The translations under genes and the position numbers were made by a program. From Polytrichum commune (taxonomy: Eukaryota > Streptophyta > Polytrichopsida > Polytrichales > Polytrichaceae), in NCBI GenBank assembly GCA_950295325.1, contig OX485805.1, positions 7,502,501-7,566,500 on the forward strand: 64,000 nucleotides of DNA. Reading direction: 5' to 3'. Shown here piece by piece: positions 36,675-47,879 of the stretch (its first letter is position 1; every line of letters begins with the position of its first letter). The notes beneath the pieces were generated by a model. That model made no database searches. It had not been told where the DNA came from and saw nothing but the letters and a program-made list of their open reading frames with translations.

Positions 36675-37590
36675 CCTAAAAATTGTTTAGTACCAAGGGC
36701 TAAACAAATTACTTGGATAATCTATACATATATATATATAACAAGGCTCTAGTTAGTAGTAACCGGGATGTGCAGCCGTGCAATTGGTTAGCTAGCATAT
36801 GAGTTACCATAGAGGGCTCCCTATTTCGCCTTTACATGCGCTAGAACGTAGTTTCCATGTGTGACACAAATGCGTCGTGTTGAATGTGAGCACGACAGGT
36901 GACAAAATGTGAGGGACAAATCACTATTTTGTGTTGGAACAGAGAGCCCTCCACGATAGACGAGTTCACTAACTCACACTGATAGCTAATTCTCCTAGCT
37001 AGGTGGTGGCGTGGCCATGATTTTAGGTAGCTAATCCTCACTAACTCGGAAGTCAAGTAATTCTCTCCAAGACTGGCACCACGCAGTTTTTCTACAGTTG
37101 AGTTTTCCATAGTTTCTTCCTTCTAGAAAACCCCAATCATATGAGGTCCAGCAACATCCGATTTTACTCGTAGAAATCGAATTTTTTACACTAAACCCCA
37201 AAACCCAATACATCAGCGGGGGGAATAAAAAAAGTTGGGTTGTTCCCACCCTCGATTCTTTTAGCTAGGTGGTGCGGCAGGGCCCCGCCCTAATTAGGGC
37301 GTGCCTTACCTGAGATTAAACTTACACTCACTCACTCACTCACATGTTCCACGTGGGAATTTAACACACACTTAACTGGCAGTCATCCGCAGCTAGTAGT
37401 AGTAGTAGTAGCAGTAGCAGCAGCAGCCACGTTTCCATTTGCAGTTTTGAAGGTCCCGATAAAATGACGAAGTGGTAGTACTAACTACTGGCAGCTAGCG
37501 GCCATGGTGGGTGTCGGTCGCTGATTATGGGATCCATCGTTTCATTATTTAAGACTTTTCATTGACCTCAGTCTCACTACGCGTATCATC
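36675..37590. other. Intergenic DNA with trinucleotide run
   Basis: No gene recognised. (CACT)n is at 37326-37342 and an AGT/AGC trinucleotide run at 37394-37427. The minus-strand open frames 37110-36841 and 37249-37031 have no known similarity. Confidence 0.55.
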
Positions 37591-37731
37591 ACATGTCAGC
37601 TTCGCTTACTTTGATTTGTAACCCAGGCTTTTCCAAGATTGATATGCAGTACAATTTCCCCTTCTTCCCCTTCTTCCCCTTTTTCCCTGCACTTTTAGAT
37701 GGCGTGATGGAAAAAAATCAATGGCTATGGA

Positions 37732-37976
37732 TTTGTGGTGTCCACATAAACTCGTCCATTGCGGAGGTGAATATATATGCTGTGAATCGTATTGTAACAT
37801 GTGAATGGATATTTGTTTTAAGACAATTTGACTCCGGAAATGGAATCAGAGATTTAAAATTGGTGAAGTGGGTTTCAATTGGAATGAATCAACCTTCATC
37901 TTGTAGAACCTTTTTTTCTATATATACACTAGAGCTCCTTCATCAATGATGGATGAGTTTATGTAGACGCCATGAA
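37732..37976 (+). mobile_element. MITE of the TTCATGGYGTCTACAT family, best copy
   Basis: Left end TTTGTGGTGTCCACATAAAC then TCGTCCATT; right end AATGATGGATGAGTTTATGT then AGACGCCATGAA. The inverted match runs for about 30 bp. Relatives at 31232-31469 and 51198-51416 share ATTTGACTCCGGAAATGGAA-like interior sequence. Confidence 0.75.
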
Positions 37977-38151
37977 TTGCCAGGGCGAAAATGATGAGCC
38001 ACTAATTTTTTTATGCATACATGCGTGCTTTGAGTACTAGCCGCACTAGTATATGTATATGTACCCTCGTGTTTAGAAGCACCTCCACCATATCCCCTCC
38101 ATTCACCTCTCCAAATGGTCTCAAATTAGAATGGTGGATCCAACAGTTCAT

Positions 38152-38193
38152 TTTAGGGTTTAGGGTTTAGGGTTTGGGGTTTGGGGTTTGGGG
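38152..38193 (+). repeat. Interstitial telomere-type repeat, (TTTAGGG)3(TTTGGGG)3
   Basis: Three perfect plant-type telomere units (38152-38172) are followed without a gap by three TTTGGGG units (38173-38193). Confidence 0.95.
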
Positions 38194-38319
38194 ATTAAGG
38201 TCCATGACCACCCATTATGCAATAAGTAGTGTAATGGACGGTTCCCCCTCCCCTCCCCGCAAGTGGGGGAAGTTGATGTTTCAAAAAAAATGTTATGATT
38301 GGTCAAATCTTCTACTAAG

Positions 38320-38805
38320 GGCCACTTCACACATGAGACTGAGAGCCCGTGACCATCACACTTCAAGCACTCTCATTGGTGGAAAATGTGGAGCTGGTCG
38401 AAGTTTGCTTCACATGACACTTAAGGGACCAACGGAGTATGTGAGTGCAAGATGGATGTAAAGTCTATGTGGATTCCTACATGGCATCCAATGGATCATG
38501 TTTCATGGTCACTTGGACTATTTTCAAAAACCGCCTCATGGAGGTAGGCCTAACAAAAAAACCAGGAGCCCATGGCACTCTGAACGCTCACAACCGTTGG
38601 TTTATTTTATTTTATCATGCATGAATAGAAATTCATTGAAATAGCATTAGGTTGAGGGCCCGGTCACATGTGACGTCACATTACACTTGAGGGTCTGTGA
38701 CCACACTTCATGATTTTGGAGGTGTGTTGGGACGGCCTTTGGACACTTTCTTTTGGGCTCTCACAATTCCATGGTCACGGCTCTCGGCTCGTGTGAGAAG
38801 TGGCC
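38320..38805 (+). mobile_element. Terminal-inverted-repeat element with GGCC-type ends
   Basis: Left end GGCCACTTCACACATGAGAC, right end read backwards GGCCACTTCTCACACGAGCC; both continue into GAGAGCC(C)GTGACCAT. The start is preceded by ACTAAG and the end followed by CCGAG, possibly a decayed 5-bp duplication. It shares its terminal GGCCACTT with the element at 21790. A partial relative is at 44150-44310. No coding capacity. Confidence 0.65.
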
Positions 38806-38819
38806 CCGAGGCTAGTGGC

Positions 38820-40230
38820 GATAGCTATGCTTGTGTCGGATGTGTGAATTTTGAAGACAAAAAAGTGTGGGTATGACATATATGTCGCGGATTAGAGGAT
38901 TATAGGAGTCGGGTAGGGTTTCTCTACATATTGGAGTTGATTTTTGGAGTATAATTCATTTATATGCGCCCCAACAATGATAAGTATTTGTGAGTGGTTG
39001 TGTATGACACTTTTGCGTTTGTTGCAAGTTGGCATTTACAATGAATGAAGGTTACAATGCGTACACCGAGGGCCATGGCGCAACGATTGAGAGCGGGGTT
39101 GAGATTTATGGAGGGCTTTTGCACATTAAAAATACTAGGTGCTTTCATCCACATGCACCTTAAGATGGTGCGAAGGAGAAGTGAACCTCCATGTTGGTCA
39201 TCTTGTGGATTGCAAGAAACTTAGGAGTAAGGACATGCACAACTTCTTGGGCATGACATGCTATTCTTTGAAAAATGGTGGCATTTTGGATTAGTTTCAA
39301 AACTTTATTGTTGTGCATGTAATTGGAAATTCTTTAAACTATAGTGATGGATGCACTCAACACTATTATGCATAAAATAGTATGATCCGGTAAAATTGAT
39401 TGAGTATCTTAGAGATGAGGCGATTTTATTTGTTTAATTTTTTAAAATAAAATAAAAATGGCAAAGAGGATGTGTTCTTGGAATGATCTCCAGTGTTGGA
39501 TCCAAACTCTTTACAGAAGTAAAGTTGTTAATGTTCTATAATGTCCAAACAACCAATTGATATTTGTTGGTAAAATATGAGTTGTGTAAGGAATAGATAT
39601 AGCATACAATGTTTAGTGTAGTGGTGATAATTTCTACAATTTTTTCATGTTAATATCCTAACCATTGGTGTAGTTGGTGAAAGTTAACCAAATTAATGAT
39701 ACCAATAGCCAATGATATCCATTTAAGCACTATGTTTCTCATCATGCCTAGTGGGTGCAAGCATGGTCAACTGGATCACAAAGTGTACATTGATACACAC
39801 TACATTTGAGCACAATGATATTTTTTCACCTTAAAGGGTATAAAAAACAAAACATGGCATTTGAAAATCCAAACAATTTATTTTGAAAATATTCAAACGG
39901 TGGAGATATATATATGAGAGGACGTACCATTGGAATAGCCATCGAATATTGCAATTATGGCCCCTCAAGCTTAGTGGAAAATGATAGTGGACCAAGTTGA
40001 GGGACTATGACATAGTTTATGGACAATTTAAGAGAAAAGGTAGTTCATTACCCCCATCATGACAATATACTACTTCTAGTGCCAATGACAATTTAATTGT
40101 TTGCCACGGCCCGTAGTATTGTGTTGGAGTTGCCTCTTTTTGATGGTCCCAACACAAAATTTAGTACAAAGTGAAACATTCTCCAAGTTAGTGTCATGTA
40201 GGACTCCGTGTAGATGTTTCATCCATTCAA
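38820..40230. other. Intergenic DNA, nothing recognised
   Basis: AT-rich; short open frames only. A solo GTTTAGTGTAGTG at about 39610 resembles the end of the 16018/33643 MITE. Confidence 0.5.
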
Positions 40231-40234
40231 ATTG

Positions 40235-40460
40235 CTTTGGGCCCTCATGGTCTAGTATAATGTGAACTTGGACCGTCTAATGAGCACAAGAATCTCCACT
40301 TTGAGAACGAAATAAGATGTTCATATAAGCTTTGAAAATTGTGAGGAAAGTGGCTATGGCCTCGATTCGGTTTTGCTAGCCATCTTGTCCTAGTCGCGTG
40401 TTTCAAGTACTTGGAGACATGGGCTAGTTGGAAAAAGTAACCATTTAGGACCCACCTACC
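40235..40460 (-). repeat. Inverted copy of the abundant C-tract repeat family
   Basis: Minus strand reads TTCAAAGCTTATATGAACAT, GTGGAGATTCTTGTGCTCAT, and at the other end ACACGCGACTAGGACAAGAT. Confidence 0.6.
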
Positions 40461-40692
40461 TTATTAGGCCTACTTTATACTTAGGGCCAAGTCGAGGGTT
40501 GGCCCAAACTCTAAGAATTTCAACAAATAGGATCACTTGTTTTCATCAAATCCGACCCAATGGCTTAACACTAGGGTCGGGCCCAAACATTAGTCATCCT
40601 ATGCAGCGTCGTAGATGGCAAAATTTTGGAGCCAAATTTTTAGGCTAACATGAAAACCAGACGAGGTTTTCCTTGGCTCGAACTCTCAACAT

Positions 40693-41393
40693 CCCGGAGT
40701 GTGGACTCTTCATATCACGTACGAACTAACATGAGGGTAAGAAGGGGTATTATTTGAGGCATTATCGTACTTCGTACACATAAGGGAGAGATGTCATTTT
40801 TCACTAGTATGTACATCTAGAAATATTACGATTTTTTTTCTAAAGGAAAGGTAGATATACAAAAGGGGGCCCTAAGGTTTAGTGAAAAAAATTGACAATA
40901 GATGTATTAGTTTCATCTAGTCCATGCTTTCATCCATTGTTGTCATATGGTCATAGTCCTTAATGACTAGGTTGCCCATTCTTGTTAGGCTTTGCATTTG
41001 GGTTCTAGGTTTTTACAATCTAGAGGCTTGGGGAGCACTCATGGGCTTTGATGAGTATTCTATTGAGATTGTGGCTAACATTATTGTGCTCTTGTCTTTG
41101 TTTGATACAATGGATGAGTTTCATGCAATGGATGAAAAACATTCAACGACTTTTGCATCGGAAAGTGAAAGTGAATTTTATGTGTAATAAAGACTATTTA
41201 TAGTTTGTATATGTAGTGGAGGTATTTATCACATTAAATTAAAAAAGCTTTGTATAAATACATAAGTCCAATTTCTAGCACGATGTTCGTACATATACAT
41301 GTATTTTTCTTTATGAACTGCTTATAAAAAGGAGGTTTAATTTCATAATACGCACACATGCCATTTAGGTTTCCAATGAGGAGTCCACCTCCC
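40693..41393 (+). mobile_element. Non-autonomous element of the 815-bp family, copy B
   Basis: Left end CCGGAGTGTGGACTCTTCAT, right end TTTCCAATGAGGAGTCCACC. It aligns along its length with 28621-29436 and lacks that copy's long C tract (GGGGGCCCTAAGG stands there instead). A 74-codon frame inside (40963-41187) is not conserved in copy A and is not considered a gene. Confidence 0.75.
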
Positions 41394-41631
41394 ATACTCA
41401 ACATGGGCCGGATTGGGCTCAGCCATTGGATAATGAGCATCTCTACCATTGATCCATGAAAGGTGAATACTCTTCACTAAAAAATTCCCTCAAGAACATC
41501 GAAACCTAAAAATTGAGCCTCGTCACTTTACATGTGTCAAGATTGGACCCGAAAAAACTTAATAAAATTGGACCGGATTGAGGGCTTAATGCTTGAGAAT
41601 TGGGTCGGTGCTCGGGCCGGCTCAAAAGTTG

Positions 41632-41666
41632 TGTATAAAGTCACCTTTTTTAGGTGACTTTATACA
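41632..41666 (+). repeat. Short perfect hairpin, 15-bp arms and T5 loop
   Basis: TGTATAAAGTCACCT, TTTTT, AGGTGACTTTATACA. It lies outside the recognised elements. It could be a foldback end or a chance palindrome. Confidence 0.85.
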
Positions 41667-41999
41667 TGAACTCTCGAATCACACGAGAAACTCACATGAC
41701 TGTACAGTGAGAATAAAGACATGTATACGTACACATGGCACCACCCCATTCCTCCCACCTGTTCCCTTGCTGAGGTGGAACGGATGAGGAGAGCCACACA
41801 ACAAACAGCACGGCCAAACTCCCACTTACATTAATCATCACCAAATGTCTTTTTATCTGTTTCTTCCCCTCTGCCGATTGTTCAGAGGAAGAAGCTCTCA
41901 ATTGTGTGGCTCCACCACCACCACCACCTCTTCTTCTTCTTTTTCTTCTTCTTTGGCACAAATTGAAAAGTATAACCACCTCGAGCGCAACACAACAAA

Positions 42000-42690
42000 T
42001 GAGGGGAGTTAAGAAATACTGCCCATTTGGGGCCGAACTTTTCAAGTAAGCATTAAATTGCTACAAGTAATAATAAGACCTTTGGCACACTGAATATACT
42101 GTCAGAGTCTTTAAGAACATTCTCACAAGCAACATTCGGTGTGTTTTTCCAAATTTGTGAGAGTTTGTTGCCACTCAAGTTTACCATAGTCAAGTAAGGA
42201 AACTCACAAAACTTTGTGTGTTTTCTCCACTGGCCATTGAAGAGCGTTAACAAACCAAATCATTATGTTGATGCCAAATAATCCATGGGAGACCACTCCT
42301 TAAGAAGAACCGAACACTGAAAGGTTTTCAGTGATTTGCTGAGAGGTTCATCATTGAAAGAGATTTTTGAGGGCCAAGGTTACCTCTTTTAGCAAAGAGT
42401 TGCCAAATGATGTTAGGTGCATAGCGCCATGCTTGTTGAGCCAAAGGGTAGCTGCAAAGCTTGCGCTCCTCCGACTCCACAATTGGCGAGCCACAATGGG
42501 GGCAACTCTTATCAACCTTTGCCAAGATTTGTCCACACCATTCGTACACTGCTACTGCCTTATGATTGACTGACCAAAGGAAGGATGCCTCCTTCTGTGC
42601 CTTGTGCTTAGAGTGGCTCCACAACTTCAATGCATGTTGATTATTACTACAATCTACACACACAAATAGATCATTCGCATTCATATGTTG
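42000..42690 (-). pseudogene. 5'-truncated LINE remnant (reverse-transcriptase zinc-binding domain)
   Basis: Minus-strand frame 42684-42328 contains ASFLWSVNHKAV, then SCPHCGSPIVES, then LCSYPLAQQAW. This is the Cys-rich zinc-binding block found after the RT domain in plant LINEs. Past an in-frame stop the same frame continues with LPWIIWHQHNDLV, matching the conserved W-IW-RN motif. A further stretch (42253-42053) is in a shifted frame. No RT core is present. Towards 41900 on the minus strand comes a GAA-rich tail (complement of 41926-41953), which could be the 3' end. Dead copy. Confidence 0.65.
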
Positions 42691-42694
42691 CCTT

Positions 42695-43710
42695 TAGAAA
42701 GTAGAGGAGTTTTTGTTTACATCAAAGCAAATGAAACCATGTGTTTAGTCCCAAACCTTAGCTTATGAGAATTAAACAAAATCACCCAAGTTTTCTTACC
42801 ATACACAAAATGTGGTGGTGGGTTTTTAAAAAATCGGTTTTCTAGCTTGTCCTACTAGGATGGGTGAGCCAACCTAGTCTTGCATAGGTTGATTTGAGAT
42901 TTAGGATAGCTTGTCCCATGTGCATACCCAATTTTAGATCCTGAAATCCTCTCAAAGTAGAAAAAAAAGATCCCAAAAACGTCACCCAACTTTCAAAATA
43001 GGCTCCAATACACAAATGAGCTACTAATGACCTCTTAGTAGAAAGTTATTTTCTCAAGGAAGGATCGAACGTACGGTTCTGTCCCTTGTTTGAGGGACTT
43101 TATGGATAAGCTCTAGTACTTATACGCGCCCTTTCAAGGCCCATTTTTTTTTTAAATAGCATGTTAAAACCAATAAATAAAAGCATGCGTTGCCTCTACT
43201 ACCATTTCAACCTCAAGTCGCTATCATTTTCCATTATAATCATAGTGGTGGTCACTTATGTAAAATCGTGGCAATCCATGCAAAATCTTCACGAGGTACT
43301 TAGAAAATTGAACACTAAGATTTTTGTCAGCCCTAATTCAGGGGCCAACATGTACAATGACAATGACTCTAAGGTAACATAAGTGGCAAAAGATATGAGG
43401 ATTTGGTAGGACAATATTGGTTTTTGAGTACACAATGTTGTCACCGGTCCTTTTCAACCCCCAATCTTCCATCTTACCCGTCGGCGATGTTTCACCACGA
43501 TTTTTTAGCCCTCACAAAATCGTTTTGGACTTTTGATTCCACTACATCAATGGACAATGTTAGCCACAATATCACTACGTTCAATGTTTGCATCCTCACT
43601 ATAATTGCAATGTTTCCATCTCATTGGTGAAAAATGCCAAGACCATCCCACTTCACTTTCCACTCTAGTCCTTGGGGGCTTAAAGGATCAATTGAGTTTG
43701 AATGGATAAA
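42695..43710. other. Intergenic DNA, nothing recognised
   Basis: Short open frames only (43161-43382 and 43403-43630, +), without known similarity. Confidence 0.5.
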
Positions 43711-43713
43711 GAA

Positions 43714-43897
43714 ACGTAACCGGTTGGCCGCTTTGTTTCGCCGAGGTGGCACTACACGATTGGCTCTGAGCACACATGTTTGCAGACGATAACCTCGACA
43801 TCCCAGCCGGTTATGATCATCTAAATCGGTTATGGTGACAGGTGACCCACTGTTTAGGTCACATGCGCGGCTCAACAAAGCGGCCAACCGGTTACGT
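43714..43897. repeat. Inverted repeat, perfect 24-bp arms, 136-bp spacer
   Basis: Arms at 43714-43737 and 43874-43897 (CGTAACCGGTTGGCCGCTTT and its complement). More GC-rich than its surroundings. A 134-codon minus-strand frame (44025-43621) spans this and the next palindrome; its residues mirror the repeats and I do not regard it as a gene. Confidence 0.9.
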
Positions 43898-43899
43898 CC

Positions 43900-43977
43900 G
43901 GTAATCGTTTTATTGGAACCGGTTATCGGTGCAGAACCAGTTCTGCACCGATAACCGGTTCCAATAAAACGATTACC
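43900..43977. repeat. Perfect palindrome, 38-bp arms with a 2-nt centre
   Basis: Arms 43900-43937 and 43940-43977 with no mismatch, centred on CA at 43938-43939. Each arm contains GGAACCGGTTATCGGTGCAG. Starts 2 nt after the 24-bp inverted repeat ends. It could extrude as a cruciform, or be the end of a foldback element. Confidence 0.95.
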
Positions 43978-44149
43978 TAATACATACATGGACTCTTGCA
44001 TGGTACGCAATGAATAATGTTTCATGATCTATTGGGTTTTGGGTCAAGCTCACCTCTAAGAAATGGGTCTGAAATAACTTGGGCTACCATTACACTATAA
44101 AACCCTTGGTTTGTTATAACTTGTTCATACACAACAAAAATCCGCATGA

Positions 44150-44310
44150 ACATGATATAAAAATAGCATTTGGTTGAGAGCCTAGTCGTGCATGTCCATA
44201 CATCACAAAATTCAATTTGAAATCTCCATGTACGGACTTTGGATAAGTTTCAAGGGCCCTAACAATTTCGTGGTCACGACAGTTGAGCGTAGTTTAAAGT
44301 GGCCTTAATG
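44150..44310 (+). repeat. Partial relative of the 38320 GGCC-ended element
   Basis: TAGCATTTGGTTGAGAGCC, TTTCGTGGTCACGAC and a final TTTAAAGTGGCC match the right half of 38320-38805. The left end was not found. Confidence 0.5.
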
Positions 44311-44320
44311 CAAGTCCCTA

Positions 44321-44668
44321 GATGACAATACAAATTGGGTTCTAGGTTTTTACAAATTGGAGGCTTATGGAGCACTTATGGGCTTCCTTGCTCTTTGGTT
44401 TGTGGCTAAGATGTTATGCTCTCTTATATTTGTTTGCTTGATGCAATCTTTGAGTTACACGCAATGCATGAAAAATTGGTCAATGACTTTCTTATTTGAA
44501 AGTGAAAGTGGAACTTGCATGTAATAAATGCTTATTTACTTCAAGCCTACTATTAGTGTGTATACTTTTTTCTCTATATAAACTTCTCGTATATAGAGGG
44601 TTTGATTTCATAGCGACCCAAGCATGTCATTTAGGTTCCAATGCAGAGTCCACCCCCCCCCCCTTGGG
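44321..44668 (+). mobile_element. Half copy of the 815-bp family, copy D
   Basis: Starts within the family interior (TTGGGTTCTAGGTTTTTACA) and runs to the terminal GCAGAGTCCACC, an 11-C tract and TTGGG. The left half of the element is missing. Confidence 0.7.
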
Positions 44669-45344
44669 ATCTTGCCAAGCTCTAAGTGAAAGTGATTCAA
44701 AACTATATATTAACTTTGAATTATGTGAAGAAGAATTTACAAACATTTGAAAACTTATTGATCTACAAAGCCAAGAAAATTAAGGTGACAAAAACAATTC
44801 TAAAAGAAATATACATATTGTAGTAGAAGGTGCAAGTAGGTGATATTGACAAGCATTCCCAAGTATTGTCTAAAATTTGATTTGGAATACAATAAACAAC
44901 ATAGATTGATGATTTTCTACGTTTTTTATTTTTATTTTTATGATAATACCCTCAATTATATACTGAATCCAAGGAATATGAAAAAATCTAAGCTCAAAAT
45001 ATTGAAGGTCATGAAATTTACATTCAAAACCAATTTGGGCCATTTGCTTTTGAGCATTACTTTTCATTATAATTTTTGAAGATCTCATCTTGATGTTTTT
45101 TATTTGAGCACTTAACACAACAATAAAGGGTATCATGAAAAGCATACCAATTTAAACAACATTTTGATGCTACTTTTAAGTGTTTTACCAAAACAATTAC
45201 GGTTTTAGTATATTGGAGCACTTTTCTGGTCCAGTTTACCAAGCTTCAACCTATGGAGCATTTACATATAGAGTTACCTCTTGGAGCATTGTACTCCAAA
45301 AGTTGTGATGAAGGGGTGCTAAATTGGGTGACATTACTTTAGAG

Positions 45345-45485
45345 GGAGGTAGTCCCTCTATATGTCCCTACTCCCCTCAATATGTCTCACACCATTCATT
45401 CTATACAGGCACTGTAAAGTGTGGGCCCCATGATCAAAGCTAATAACTACAATACACAAGGCTTTATACAAAGACTATGGAACCT
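45345..45485 (-). repeat. Inverted relative of the 59-kb direct repeat
   Basis: Minus strand reads TATAAAGCCTTGTGTATTG and, further on, a GTGGGGCCCACAC-like block followed by GAGGGGAGTAGGGACATATA. The same order as 59565-59835. Confidence 0.45.
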
Positions 45486-45799
45486 AAGATTCAATTTGGT
45501 AAAAAAATAGTGAGATATTGATAGTTGTTTCCCTTAAGAGAAGTTGAAACTCACTCCTTGAAAAGTTGGATAACTAAAGGGACAAAAGGCTTTAAAGAGG
45601 AACGAGCTTAGAGCACCTCTACTTTGTTGATAATGAGAACATGTGGAAACCTTTTTTTGTTTGTTGAAATTTCCCTTTAAATTGGTGATGTGGGGGTTAA
45701 GAGGTTTCCATATGAAGAACATATGCTCATGCTCTCAAAAAATAACAACATCCACTTAATTCAACATTTCATTGAGCCTCTACTAAGCGGGTCTTAAAT

Positions 45800-46190
45800 A
45801 AACAATTTTCTCTCAACACACACTTCTCGTAGGATACGAAACGCAAACTTAATGCGAGATAATTAGCAAATCCAAATTGTGCATGTAGCCACTTTTCTCA
45901 TGCCTCTTGAAGCTTGTATGGATACCCCATCCATTATGAAGTGAACACTGTATGAGTCATTAGTTGATCATACATGTCCCTCCAATGTGTTTGGTCATGG
46001 AGGTCACTATGTAAGCTCATGTTCATGATTTATGACATGTATGTCCCTTCAATATGTTATGTTGTTTGTTGCATTTGAAAGAGTTAACTAATTTTGAACA
46101 TGTAAACCAATCTCTTTTCAACATAAGTCTTTTTGATGCCCATTCTCCTATGAAAACTCAACCACATTGTACACACCACTCAAATATCAT
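45800..46190 (+). repeat. Copy of the abundant C-tract repeat family
   Basis: CACTTCTCGTAGGATACGAA, AACTTAATGCGAGATAATTA, GAAGCTTGTATGGATACCCC, GATCATACATGTCCCTCCAA and a final CCACTCAAATATC appear in family order. Confidence 0.6.
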
Positions 46191-46956
46191 AACATTACTC
46201 AGCTCCCAGGCTGCACTCCATGGGACAAGGTATCAAGAAAACATACTTCTCTTCTAATTATGGGAGTCTCCGTTTATTGGGAGCACTCAGACTATGTATT
46301 GTAGAGTTTTTTTTGGACAGAATTAGGATTTAAAAACATTTGGATTCATGCATGAACTTTGGACAATTTCCAACCGGTAATATGACGTACACTAGATCAC
46401 AAAACTACACAAATATTATGGTTGTTGTTGTTTCATGTTTTTGTCCCCAAGCGCACATCTATTATTATTTTTATACAAGTGGATTTTCCAAACATACTTA
46501 CATGTCTATTATAAACAACCATAATTTATCGAAGTTTATTAATCACAAACCTCTTTCTTTGGAAAGAGTCCATCATCTACATGCTTAGTAATGTAACGAT
46601 AAGTGTTGTTCAACATTCAACACCGTAACTTAGTCACAACATCCCATGACCATGGGTAGAAAATTACAAGCTCTTACTTAAATTCTTAAATCTAGTTCAA
46701 TGTTGCACAGATTTCCCTAATGAGTGCAATCATGTGCTTGTACGGTGCTCTCAAAGAAGGGAACATGGGAACCGGACCCTTTGCGAGGGTCCCTGGAGAG
46801 GAGGCTCAACTAAAAACCATGTGTTCAATTCAAAAGATTTGTATTGAAGGACCTCGTAGTATACTAACCTAGTATACTTTGTAATTGCCATGTTCTTTTT
46901 TTCCTTTTCTCTCTCTTTCTTTTGAAGTTAAGTGACCACCACCGGGTACAAAGGAG

Positions 46957-47462
46957 AGATGGTATTATCGTATGAAATCATACTTCTCATGCATTAAACA
47001 TGTAAACCTCGAAATAGTATGCAACACGGAGGTTTATTGTTTTTAGGTAAATTGACATCATAATTAGTCTCAAAGACTTTGAATTCGTTAAGACCAAGTC
47101 ATCTGAGATGAAATGGTCACAAGTAACTAAATAATTAACCAATATCGGGCAATCCAATGTGAATTTGAGCCCCCTGGCCCTACCTTGTTCAAGAATCCTC
47201 TTGGTGTAGGCCGGGGTTTACTGCCTACCTTGCGGTGGGTGGGTTGTTGGCTTCCTACCTACCTAGCTAGTTTTTTTTCTATCAAGTAGAGAGAAGATTT
47301 CACAGCGGGAATCGAACCGCCAACCACTTCATTCAGTATTGGGTACCTCCCCACTATCGCCCAATAATTTAGGGTCATCTCGGACCTAATGGTCACAAAC
47401 ATGTAAAGGGGTCAAGTTTTTTTTGTTGCATGGATGAGAGGTACATTCGTACGCGGTTGTTT
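46957..47462 (+). mobile_element. MITE of the CTCATCCATYCAACAT family, copy 3, interrupted by a SINE
   Basis: Left end GGTATTATCGTATGAAATCA, TACTTCTCATGC; right end GCATGGATGAGAGGTACATT then CGTACGCGG. It is about 235 bp longer than its sister at 56366-56636, and the excess corresponds to the tRNA-type SINE at 47124-47373. Confidence 0.65.
47124..47373 (-). mobile_element. tRNA-derived SINE, about 250 bp
   Basis: Minus strand shows an A-box-like TGGGCGATAGTGGGGAGG (complement of 47345-47362) and, about 44 nt on, a perfect B box GGTTCGATTCC (complement of 47308-47318). Flanking segments 47098-47123 and 47374-47399 are imperfect direct repeats (both begin GTCATCT and end AATGGTCACAA), consistent with an aged target duplication. 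The body is non-coding, as expected for a Pol III element. Confidence 0.65.
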
Positions 47463-47639
47463 TTCTCTCCTTGGGTTCAATCCATTAGCCAACCTAGAGT
47501 AGTATAACCATGTCTCCAAATCTCCAAAACTAGGGGCCCAAGCTATGCAAAATCCAAGCGATTTGACTTGCTTTGCATGTTCTCAAAATCGTCATTGGAT
47601 GTTGTTTTAACCCCCTAAATGCCCAAGCAATGTCTTGGT

Positions 47640-47870
47640 TTGGTGAACCCTTAAAGGATCGAGGAGCTCCATACACGGCCATATACCCAATTTCTACAAG
47701 CCTCACCAAGTCTCAAAATCATATTCTTTTATGCTTTTGGATTTCCATTTTTTTTACTTCATTTTTTACATTACCTTATGTCAAGGAGAAAATAAAAAAT
47801 ACTAAAATGTGACATTGATGGCTAAGATATTAACTATGTATTTACATTCAAAGGCACCGGTGCTATGAAT
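47640..47870 (+). repeat. Dispersed repeat related to a PIG-O intron segment
   Basis: Second copy of the sequence at 11385-11615. A 79-codon frame here (47573-47812) is not kept in the intron copy. Confidence 0.55.
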
Positions 47871-47879
47871 TTTAAGGTG

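Noticed and set aside
41692-42045. 117-codon minus-strand frame with Arg and Gly runs
   Set aside because: Composition comes from the GAA/GGT microsatellite; no conserved motif.
43621-44025. 134-codon minus-strand open frame
   Set aside because: It spans two inverted repeats, its residues mirror the repeat arms, and it matches no family. Best explained by the foldback structure.
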